In this document: positions 33,870 through 40,885 of the stretch, piece by piece
Layout: each line of letters begins with the position of its first letter
Position numbering within the stretch: the stretch's first letter is position 1
NCBI RefSeq assembly: GCF_000152985.1
Contig: NZ_CH672395.1
Coordinates: 3,817,823 to 3,881,822, forward strand
Length of the DNA stretch: 64,000 nt
Direction of reading: 5' to 3'
DNA from: Leeuwenhoekiella blandensis MED217
GTDB taxonomy: Bacteria > Bacteroidota > Bacteroidia > Flavobacteriales > Flavobacteriaceae
Program-made: the position numbers and the translations under genes
The notes under the pieces: model-generated
What the model saw: only the letters and a program-made list of their open reading frames with translations
What the model was told of the DNA's origin: nothing
Databases searched by the model: none

Positions 33870-34065
33870 CCCTGTTCTTTTGCCTTGATGCCAAAGAACC
33901 AAAAAATCAAGGCTTATTTTTAGATCCTTGAAAACTACGCAAACGCCTTTGCCTGCGGATAGCAAACCGCTGCGCTAGGCTATCCTCCACTGCCCACCGC
34001 TGCGGCGCCTGCTTGTTTTACTACAGATCTAAAAAGTAGGCCGGTGCTGATGTCAAAATAGAATT
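33870..34065. repeat. complex palindromic repeat element
   Basis: Contains nested inverted repeats: CCTTGAT (33883-33889) / ATCAAGG (33906-33912); TTTTTAGATC (33917-33926) / GATCTAAAAA (34026-34035), enclosing about 100 bases; and inside these GGATAGC / GCTATCC around a GC-rich core. The core is more GC-rich than its surroundings. No frame of convincing length. The 33069-34338 gap is otherwise made of E, S and R repeats. Confidence 0.65.
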
Positions 34066-34099
34066 TAGATTTTAGAAGTGAGACAAAAAACAAATTACC

Positions 34100-34280
34100 C
34101 ATACCCGCAGGGTTTCTGCTTCTTTTTCTTCAGTATAGTAAGAAGGCTCCGTTAAGAATTTCTGAAGCCTTGGAAGAAATTTAGGAGCCTTCTTGCGGTT
34201 TTCGTCCATAAGGCGAAAAATACCTAAGAAAAAGGGTCTTTTCTTTTGTTACTTTTCTTTGGACAAGCAAAGAAAAGTAA
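34100..34280. repeat. R element, copy R4
   Basis: Stem I: GTAAGAAGGCTCC (34138-34150) with GGAGCCTTCTTGC (34184-34196); the C-to-T change at position 2 gives a U-G pair. Stem II differs: TTTTCG (34199-34204) / CGAAAA (34214-34219) with an inner CC/GG and ATAA loop. Distal hairpin TTACTTTTCTTTG (34249-34261) / CAAAGAAAAGTAA (34268-34280). It ends 59 bases from the stop of the minus-strand lipoprotein gene at 34339. Confidence 0.85.
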
Positions 34281-34338
34281 GGGACATGATTAATTAATAA
34301 AATTACTCAATCCGCAACGCTACCCTATTCTCCAATCC

Positions 34339-34704
34339 CTACCTGCGTTGTCTTAACTTTTGAATTGACCTATCAAGCAACATAGGATTCACATAACCAA
34401 AAAAGCTTATCGTACTATCTTGTTTGTGCACCAAAACTATAAAGCGATCACCGGTTTTAAGCGTTGTGTGTATGTTGCGCTCATAGCCCACTAAAGGTGT
34501 CTCTTGATCTAGGAAGTATTCATAGTTTAGCACCCGATTTCTTGACAATGAAAAATCCAACAGATTGCTAAGCACCCTACCTTCTACTTCATAGAATTCC
34601 TCAGGTTCAAAATCAGCATACGACAAGCCTTTGTTATTCGTAGAAGATCTACACCCCATCACCAACACACTAACGAGCATTAAAAGTGCAACTATACTTT
34701 TCAT
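34339..34704 (-). CDS. hypothetical lipoprotein, 121 aa
   Basis: Signal with lipobox LVMGC (Cys about 18) followed by a small strand-rich domain (LKTGDRFIVLVHKQDSTISF). No family recognised. The start overlaps the end of the upstream 163-residue gene by 35 bases, so translation may be coupled. R4 follows the stop, the same arrangement as for the FKBP-like lipoproteins. Confidence 0.65.
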   Translation of the reverse strand: MKSIVALLMLVSVLVMGCRSSTNNKGLSYADFEPEEFYEVEGRVLSNLLDFSLSRNRVLNYEYFLDQETPLVGYERNIHTTLKTGDRFIVLVHKQDSTISFFGYVNPMLLDRSIQKLRQRR

Positions 34705-35161
34705 AACACAGCGTTTTATTAAAAAACAATCGAAGACTACTTTCCATTTTATTTAAATATGCTCGTGCATCCCGCAAATTCAGTGCATTATCATCTGCTG
34801 CACGACTGCTTCGTGTTCTAGGAAATACCGGTTCATCCAAACGATCAAGAGCAACTAAGAGCTGAAAAAGTACAGTGTCACAGTTTGCAGCCACTTCGCT
34901 ACGCAACCAACGCCTAAATACCGGTATAAGCTGCCTGTTGTTGCTTTTTGATAATGCCCAATACACACCAACCCGTTCCTCATCATTTGTATACACGCCA
35001 GCATCCACACCCTTGATGAGCAGCTGTTCTAATTTGGCAGGCTGGTAGTCCTTAAGTTTAGAGAATGCGATGAGGTCGTTTTCATAATCACCGTGCCTAA
35101 CACCATTATGGCGTTCAAAGATAAATGCAGCTTCTAAAACTTGATCGTTATTCAAAAACAT
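34670..35161 (-). CDS. hypothetical protein, 163 aa
   Basis: Soluble, helical, no signal peptide (MFLNNDQVLEAAFIFERHNG start). Helix pairs such as QPAKLEQLLIKGVDAGVY and NRQLIPVFRRWLRSEVAANC recall HEAT-like or immunity-type scaffolds, but no family is recognised. The C-terminal tail overlaps the lipoprotein gene below by 35 bases. Probably the middle gene of a three-gene unit starting at 35437. Confidence 0.6.
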   Translation of the reverse strand: MFLNNDQVLEAAFIFERHNGVRHGDYENDLIAFSKLKDYQPAKLEQLLIKGVDAGVYTNDEERVGVYWALSKSNNRQLIPVFRRWLRSEVAANCDTVLFQLLVALDRLDEPVFPRTRSSRAADDNALNLRDARAYLNKMESSLRLFFNKTLCYEKYSCTFNAR

Positions 35162-35203
35162 ACCCTTCTTTAGTACTCCTTCCTCTTTTAAGACACACTT
35201 AAA

Positions 35204-35437
35204 TTAAGCAAACTCCCCAATGGGTAGTCTTCCTGTTAATACCCGATAGCCCAAATACGTATTGAGCAAACCGAGGCCTATGTTTAAAAAGAGCACCCAA
35301 TCGGGATACCTAAAAGCAAAAAGAAGATCGGTATAGTGGTACTGGTAATACAGCCAACCCATCCTAAAAACCCAAACCTCCGACAACAGCATTTGAACAA
35401 AACATAGGATAAGTTGTACTTTTCTTTGGAGTAGCAT
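35204..35437 (-). CDS. hypothetical small membrane protein, 77 aa
   Basis: Two hydrophobic segments (about 7-27 and 44-64: WVLFLNIGLGLLNTYLGYRV), Trp/Tyr-rich, short cytoplasmic ends. No recognised family. It stands 42 bases before the 163-residue gene on the same strand. Coding status rests on length, hydrophobic pattern and spacing only. Confidence 0.5.
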   Translation of the reverse strand: MLLQRKVQLILCFVQMLLSEVWVFRMGWLYYQYHYTDLLFAFRYPDWVLFLNIGLGLLNTYLGYRVLTGRLPIGEFA

Positions 35438-35514
35438 GGGTATATTATGAAGTTAAGATCTGTTATTTTAAAAAGCTAGCACCAAATGCTGTGATAAATA
35501 AGCTAATAAAACAA

Positions 35515-35535
35515 GCTCTTGCAATCGCAAAGAGC
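35515..35535 (-). terminator. possible terminator of the AT-rich cassette
   Basis: On the minus strand a stem GCTCTTTGC / GCAAGAGC with one bulge and a short loop, then TTGTTTTATT. It lies about 80 bases after the stop at 35617. Confidence 0.35.
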
Positions 35536-35616
35536 GGCCTGCCCTATGACCCAAATTATGCAACAAAATTGAACTAAATGCTCTTGGATTTTAACTCAAT
35601 TCCTCATTGTATGCAG

Positions 35617-36666
35617 TTATTTTATCCAAATTGATAGGTCTAAAGTCTCTCCAGTTTTTCTTCTAAAATTTGCATGAGCAATTGATATTCCAACTCCACT
35701 TAATTCAAATTTTTTCAATGAAGAATTGTTCCATAAATCAAATAAACTTTCCATTTTAGGGTCTATTGAAATGATATATTTTCTTATCTCATTATTATTC
35801 ATTGTAGTTTTATTAAAGAAGGCCTTTAATTTGTTTTTATCCTGCTGATTAATATTTCTATTTGTCATTTGCTCTTCTAATACTGTATCACTTAAAGTAT
35901 TCATTTGGAATTTACTTCTGTCATGAAGGCAAGGCATTATAAAAGTCTTTGAATTTTCAAAATCTCCAACTTCATTTTCAAAATCTTCTAAAGAGAATCC
36001 TTTTGAAAACATAGCTTTATATTGCCTTTTAAAACTTTCTTCAAGTTGACCATAATCACCAACTCTTATATGACCACAACCTAAATATTCTAAATGATTA
36101 AAAGTGGTTCTTTCATTTCTTAAATCATCTGCAAATGGGATAATATGTTTCTTTATGTATATTGTAAATGATTCGAGGTTTCTAATTCGTTGGTTAACTG
36201 TTTGAGCAAGTAAAAAATTAAGTGTTAAAAGGTCAAAGTGCTCAACTGTAAGTTTTGGTGCTACCAATAGCGATTCATCGAGAACCAATTGAAGCATATT
36301 TCTTTCTTGAGTTTTTGCTCTATCTACCAAAATATCAACAAGTAAATTGCCAAGTTCTTCATCACCACTTTTTGCATATTCTTTTTGGGTTTGAAATAAG
36401 GCGTCTTGCATTGCAGGATTTTTGAATTCTTCTAATGATTCTGGGCTTTTTTCGTTCAGTTCTTTTACTATCTTTTCTGTTATTTCTTCCGCTCTTTCTG
36501 CTGCAATTTGTGCAGCCTCACTTTTTAGCCTTATAAAATTAGAGTTGAATACATCTAAGGCTATCTCTTTGGCATCTTTGTATGTTATACCGTTGTAAAC
36601 ATTAACGTTTTCTGCTTGAATATTGGATGAGCCGTCTCCTCCTTCTTGTTTTTTATCTTTCATCAT
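35617..36666 (-). CDS. LPO_1073/Vpar_1526-like protein
   Basis: 349 residues, soluble. It opens with a Gly/Ser/Asn/Gln-rich stretch (QEGGDGSSNIQAENVNV, about 7-23), then a helical part (YKDAKEIALDVFNSNFIRLK, AAERAEEITEKIVKELNEKS, EELGNLLVDILVDRAKTQER) and a C-terminal mixed domain. The succession matches my memory of the LPO_1073/Vpar_1526 family, whose function is not established. It overlaps the upstream membrane-protein gene by 14 bases, and both carry the same short motif at adjoining ends. The DNA is strongly AT-rich (17 G or C in the 60 bases from 36001), unlike its neighbours, suggesting horizontal transfer. A defence or signalling role is only a guess. Confidence 0.7.
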   Translation of the reverse strand: MMKDKKQEGGDGSSNIQAENVNVYNGITYKDAKEIALDVFNSNFIRLKSEAAQIAAERAEEITEKIVKELNEKSPESLEEFKNPAMQDALFQTQKEYAKSGDEELGNLLVDILVDRAKTQERNMLQLVLDESLLVAPKLTVEHFDLLTLNFLLAQTVNQRIRNLESFTIYIKKHIIPFADDLRNERTTFNHLEYLGCGHIRVGDYGQLEESFKRQYKAMFSKGFSLEDFENEVGDFENSKTFIMPCLHDRSKFQMNTLSDTVLEEQMTNRNINQQDKNKLKAFFNKTTMNNNEIRKYIISIDPKMESLFDLWNNSSLKKFELSGVGISIAHANFRRKTGETLDLSIWIK

Positions 36667-37111
36667 AATTGGTAATGTTAATGTCTCCCTTCGATTGATA
36701 GTTTTTAGAATTTTTACCTCCTTTTTGAATCATTTTAGTATTCGAAAAAATTGGCGAACCATTTCTTTCAAAAAAGTCTAAAATTAAAAGGACAACACAT
36801 AGAACAATTAGACTAATATTTAAAATTGACGAAGTTGTACCTATACTCGCTTCAATATCATTAATAGAATTTTCGGTAAAAAAATTTGATACAAATTTCA
36901 ATGACATTGAATTAAGAGTTATCAAAAGAGAAAACACGGACCAAAAAGCTTTCATGTATCGTCTTATCGGATTTAAACTTAATGTGATTAAACCACTAAT
37001 AACTGCTACAATTAATGAAACTTTCCAATATCCCAATAATAACCAAGATATTATAAAAGCTATTGTTGCTATTCCTAGAGAAATTAATATCCAACTATTC
37101 TTTTTACTCAT
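36653..37111 (-). CDS. four-TM membrane protein with C-terminal motif, partner of 35617-36666
   Basis: 152 residues. Hydrophobic segments at about 7-27, 29-48, 53-75 and 95-114, then a cytoplasmic tail holding QKGGKNSKNYQSKGDINI (about 129-146). The tail motif lines up with residues 7-23 of the downstream protein (shared Q-x-GG-x2-S-x-N-x-Q and a later hydrophobic-N-hydrophobic). The genes overlap by 14 bases and are both AT-rich. No family is recognised for the membrane part. Order and motif sharing suggest that the two products interact through these segments. Confidence 0.7.
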   Translation of the reverse strand: MSKKNSWILISLGIATIAFIISWLLLGYWKVSLIVAVISGLITLSLNPIRRYMKAFWSVFSLLITLNSMSLKFVSNFFTENSINDIEASIGTTSSILNISLIVLCVVLLILDFFERNGSPIFSNTKMIQKGGKNSKNYQSKGDINITNYDER

Positions 37112-37305
37112 TTTTTTTTAATTGCATACTACTTATAACATCAACATTAAACGTATTTATATCTTCCAAAAACTCACGGTATATCAACATAATAACAGTT
37201 CTGTATAAATCTACCCCAAAATCCCCACACTATTTTACGCAATTCCATAATTATCAATAATCAACCTGCAATTAGGGGGTATTTCCCCTCGGGGATGCTT
37301 CGGGC

Positions 37306-37390
37306 TTTATCCATTGTTTGACCATAGTTTATCCGTTGTTTTACCATTAAACCCCAGTGTTTATGGGCAAACTATGGTTAATTAACGGAT
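37306..37390. repeat. direct repeats and interleaved inverted repeats
   Basis: Two adjacent 22-bp direct repeats (TTTATCCaTTGTTTgACCAT type; 37306-37327 and 37328-37349) overlap two inverted-repeat pairs: ACCATAGTTT (37321-37330) with AAACTATGGT (37369-37378), and ATCCGTT (37331-37337) with AACGGAT (37384-37390). The pairs cross, so as RNA they would form a pseudoknot. The 37112-37509 gap has no gene; it marks the junction of AT-rich and GC-rich blocks. Confidence 0.7.
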
Positions 37391-37509
37391 AATCTATGCA
37401 TTATCCCCCTGTCAAACCCGTTTAACGCCCCTGCCACAGGTGTCAAAAAGCTGTTAAACCCAAAGGCCTTTTTTTACATACTTGTTACCTTTAAACCAAA
37501 CATCCTATT

Positions 37510-38019
37510 ATGAGCAACAGCCTTGAAGCCTGGTTAGAAAAAGACAGCCTCACCTCTAATGTAAGCCGCGGTTTGATCTCCGGTGTCCTGGGCGGTATTG
37601 CCGGTACGCTGGTAAAGACCGCGATCGAGAAAGTACTTCCGGTACGCAAGCCCAATACCCGTTCGGCACAAGTGAAGATGATAGACGACCTCTCGATGAA
37701 GATCACCGGGGAGCGCATCAGCGAGAGCAACCACGAGCTGGCAGAGCAGTTGGTCAATGTACCTTTTGGCGCCAGTCTGGGAGCAACCTACGGCTATGCC
37801 AAACGCGATAAGCTGGATACCAATGTGTTTGAAGGCGCGGCCTATGGTGCGACCACCTGGGTGGGGACGCACGAAACCTCGTTGCCGCTTTTAGGGCTTA
37901 AAGACAATCCTACCGAGATCCCTGCAAAAATTCAGATCAACGAACTCCTGGCACACGTGGCTTTTGGGGTTACGACCGAGCTGGTACGTGGCTATGTAGC
38001 CAAAAAATTACGCGAATAA
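37510..38019 (+). CDS. DUF1440/YagU-like membrane-associated protein
   Basis: 169 residues. Gly-rich N-terminal helix (GLISGVLGGIAGTLVKTAIE, about 21-40), the VLPVRKPNTRS motif after it, then VPFGASLGATYGYA, GAAYGATTWVGTHETSLPLL and a C-terminal HVAFGVTTELVRGY. This succession resembles the DUF1440/YagU family of inner-membrane proteins, some linked to acid resistance. The function is not firmly known. The DNA is clearly more GC-rich than the cassette on its left. A weak hairpin follows the stop. Confidence 0.6.
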   Translation: MSNSLEAWLEKDSLTSNVSRGLISGVLGGIAGTLVKTAIEKVLPVRKPNTRSAQVKMIDDLSMKITGERISESNHELAEQLVNVPFGASLGATYGYAKRDKLDTNVFEGAAYGATTWVGTHETSLPLLGLKDNPTEIPAKIQINELLAHVAFGVTTELVRGYVAKKLRE

Positions 38020-38039
38020 GCGCTCCAAGACAACACCCG

Positions 38040-38060
38040 GCTTCTGTTTGAAGCTCTTTT
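38040..38060 (+). terminator. weak terminator-like hairpin
   Basis: GCTTC-TGTTT-GAAGC followed by TCTTTT, about 20 bases after the DUF1440-like stop. The stem is only 5 bp. Confidence 0.35.
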
Positions 38061-38170
38061 ATACCTTAGGGCGATCTGCAGCGCATGCAAGCTCGATCAT
38101 CGCGTAACCGCCGCGCTTTGGGTAAAAAGCCGCACCTTTACCGTGCGGGAGACCGGCTTCCCGTACCAAA

Positions 38171-40348
38171 TTGTTTACCGTGAACCTCAGGCAGTACCAT
38201 ACCCAAACGACCCGGTTTTTTAACAGTACCGATTTTGCTAAGGCTGTACTCATCACCTTTGGGGTGGTGACGCCTATGCTTGCGGGGTATCTTCTGGGCG
38301 CGCTCAACATCGGGCTGGCACTGGGCACCGGCGTATTGTTCGTTTCGCCCAGTACCGTATCGGGTAGTCTTAAAAACAAACGCATCGGGATCTTGCTTTC
38401 GGCAGCTCTGGGCGGGGTCATCAGTCTGCTGGGGGCCTACATTCCAGATACGCTTTGGGTGCAATTGCCCTATCTGGGCATCACTGTATTTTTACTGTCC
38501 ATGCTTTCGGTCTATGGGTTTCGGGCTTCGCTGATCGGCTTTGCGGGCTTGTTTGCCGTAGTGCTCAGCTTTGCCAATCTTTCGGCATCCGGGCTCTTAC
38601 CTTACGAACGCAGTGGCCTTATCGTTTTGGGCGGCATCTGGTATTTGCTGCTGACTATGCTCTACGACCTGCTGGCGCCGAAGAAGCAGATCGAAGAACT
38701 CTTTGAGACCGCGCTCAACCTGAGTGCCGATTATATCGCCGCCCGCCGCGAATTTCTACAACAAACGACCGACCGGGATACGGGGCTGACAAAGCTGTTC
38801 AGTATTCAAAGCGAATTCAACGAGCATCTGGAAAAACTGCGCGAGATCTTGTTGCAGGCGCGTCACGCTTCGGGCACCTCAAGTTATTACCGCAAGCGCT
38901 TTCTGGTACTTGCCGAACTGGTAGACCTTTCAGAACTTTCGTTAACGAGCCCCGTACCGCCCGGAACCATGCACGAAGTCTTGCAGCGTTATCCCGAGCA
39001 GCTGGAGGCGTTTATTCAGCTGAATATGGCGCAAAGCGAAAGCCTGAAACGCATTGTCACCACCAACCTGCAAAAGCATGACCTCGACCTTAATACGCTC
39101 GACCGCCGCTTGCAAAGCGCCAAAAGCAAATTGCAACTGCTGAAGCAGGAAACCAGCCCTTCAGACCGTATGGTGCTGCACAACCTGTATGAACTGCAGG
39201 AAAAACAGGCGCAGCGTATTTTGAGTATCGCTGCCCTGCTCGACCGCAAGCAAAGCATCAAAGACACCAATACCGATTCGCCTAAGGAGCTGGAAGGTTT
39301 TATCACCAAGCAGGATTACAGCAGCCGGCTCCTGCTGGAGCATCTTAACCCGGATTCACCCATCTTCAGGCACGCGTTGCGCCTTGCCGTGACCGCGGTT
39401 GCCGGGATCGCACTTGGCAATCTATTTTCGGTACAAAACCCGTACTGGATCTTGCTCACCATCGTGGTGATTATGCGACCGGGCTACGGCCTTACCAAAG
39501 AGCGTTCTAAACAGCGTATTCTGGGGACCTTGATAGGTGCCCTAGTAGCGGGTGGGATCGTATACTTTTTTGAGAATGACAAGATGCTTTTTAGGGTGCT
39601 GGCGATTTTCAGTTTTATCGGGGCACAAGCCTCCCTGCAAAAGAACTACCGCACCGGTGCCTTATTCATTACCCTGAGTATCATTTTTGCCTATGCCCTG
39701 CTGCGTCCCGATGTGCTGGCGGTGATCCAATTCCGCGTCATCGATACCGCCGTAGGTGCAGCCCTGGCCGCCCTCGCCAATGCGGTGCTCTGGCCTACCC
39801 GCGAAGCCAAAACCCTCAAACAGAATTTAGCCGACAGCCTGCGGGCACACCGCAATTACCTCGAGGCGATCGAGCGGCATTATGATACCAAAGAGGAGCT
39901 GGCGCTCGCCTATAAGCTGGCGCGAAAGAAAGCCTTTATCGCCACCGCCGGACTCAACAGCGGGGTGCAGCGCTTGTTGCAGGAGCCTAAAGGCAACGAC
40001 AAGCTTACCGGAAAGCTGTACGAACTCGCCGTACTCAATCACGCGTTTTTAGGAGCGCTGGCCTCTATAGGTGCTTATTTGCGCACGCATAACGTGACCC
40101 GCCGTAGCGAAGCCTTTCATCAGGTGACCGCGCCTATTTTTAAGAATATTGACAATGCCTTGTTGTTGCTAGAAGCGCAAACCCCACAAACTATTTTGGA
40201 GGAAACCGAGATCCTTCCTTTTGAAACCCAAACGGCTGAAGAACCCGATGAAGCCTTGCTGGAAACCCATATTTTAAGCGAGCAACTCACCTCCCTCAAA
40301 CGCCTGAGCGAGCAATTCAACAAGCAGTTGAAAAGTCTGCATACATAA
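38171..40348 (+). CDS. FUSC/YccS-family membrane transporter-like protein
   Basis: 725 residues of the FUSC (fusaric acid resistance-like) superfamily. An N-terminal membrane domain (about 20-165: LITFGVVTPMLAGYLLGALN and following segments), a long helical cytoplasmic region (about 170-395), a second membrane domain (about 398-540: AVAGIALGNLFSV, WILLTIVVIMRPGYGLTK with the conserved RPG, then further segments) and a helical tail. It probably exports small aromatic or similar compounds; the substrate is unknown. No ATG is available: an in-frame stop at 38123 leaves only TTG 38171 or GTG 38180. The gene is GC-rich (33 of 60 bases G or C in the line from 39301). Confidence 0.85.
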   Translation: MFTVNLRQYHTQTTRFFNSTDFAKAVLITFGVVTPMLAGYLLGALNIGLALGTGVLFVSPSTVSGSLKNKRIGILLSAALGGVISLLGAYIPDTLWVQLPYLGITVFLLSMLSVYGFRASLIGFAGLFAVVLSFANLSASGLLPYERSGLIVLGGIWYLLLTMLYDLLAPKKQIEELFETALNLSADYIAARREFLQQTTDRDTGLTKLFSIQSEFNEHLEKLREILLQARHASGTSSYYRKRFLVLAELVDLSELSLTSPVPPGTMHEVLQRYPEQLEAFIQLNMAQSESLKRIVTTNLQKHDLDLNTLDRRLQSAKSKLQLLKQETSPSDRMVLHNLYELQEKQAQRILSIAALLDRKQSIKDTNTDSPKELEGFITKQDYSSRLLLEHLNPDSPIFRHALRLAVTAVAGIALGNLFSVQNPYWILLTIVVIMRPGYGLTKERSKQRILGTLIGALVAGGIVYFFENDKMLFRVLAIFSFIGAQASLQKNYRTGALFITLSIIFAYALLRPDVLAVIQFRVIDTAVGAALAALANAVLWPTREAKTLKQNLADSLRAHRNYLEAIERHYDTKEELALAYKLARKKAFIATAGLNSGVQRLLQEPKGNDKLTGKLYELAVLNHAFLGALASIGAYLRTHNVTRRSEAFHQVTAPIFKNIDNALLLLEAQTPQTILEETEILPFETQTAEEPDEALLETHILSEQLTSLKRLSEQFNKQLKSLHT

Positions 40349-40384
40349 CCGAAGAAGACTTAACTTTAGCTAAACACCTCGTGT

Positions 40385-40885
40385 ATGTCTGATCTAAAAC
40401 TGAGTTCGAGTTCGTCTAAAGGCGATTTTAAAGTGCTTGAGGGTACGCGTGTGGTCTGCGAGGTGGTGTATAAAAACTGGTTTTCGAGCAAAGCCACCAC
40501 AAACCTGAATCAGGCGGTGCTTGAGATCCAACCCAAGAACATCTGGACGAGTAAAGTAGACTTATTTAAAAACGACCGCAATGTGGGCGACATCACCTTC
40601 AATCTTAAAGGGCAAATGGTGATTCGTTACATCAACCCCGATCGTACCGAAGTGAATTATATTCTGAAAAACACCTCCGGTCTAAAGCTGAAGTTTGAGG
40701 TTTTTAATGCGGAAAAAGCACTGCAGTTTAAACTGGTATGCACCAGCAAATGGCATCAATTGCGTTACCATTACGACGTGGAACTTGCGGAATTTGACGG
40801 GCAAACCGAGCTGCACGAACTCCTCGTCTATTGCGGGTATGCGGCCAACCTCTACCTGTCGATTATCAGCGCTGCGGCGCTTTAA
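40385..40885 (+). CDS. conserved hypothetical protein, 166 aa
   Basis: Soluble strand-rich protein with no signal peptide (MSDLKLSSSSSKGDFKVLEG), several alternating segments (GDITFNLKGQMVIRYINPD, LKLKFEVFNAEKALQFKLVC) that recall a scramblase/tubby-like barrel, and a hydrophobic C-terminal end (about 146-166, ending in IISAAAL). I am not certain of any family. It lies 36 bases after the FUSC gene on the same strand; the last 4 bases overlap the convergent aminotransferase gene. Confidence 0.62.
   Translation: MSDLKLSSSSSKGDFKVLEGTRVVCEVVYKNWFSSKATTNLNQAVLEIQPKNIWTSKVDLFKNDRNVGDITFNLKGQMVIRYINPDRTEVNYILKNTSGLKLKFEVFNAEKALQFKLVCTSKWHQLRYHYDVELAEFDGQTELHELLVYCGYAANLYLSIISAAAL

Noticed and set aside
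27756-34338. Insertion sequence or transposase remnants
   Set aside because: No frame resembles a transposase and no terminal inverted repeats with target duplications were found; only non-coding repeat families are supported.
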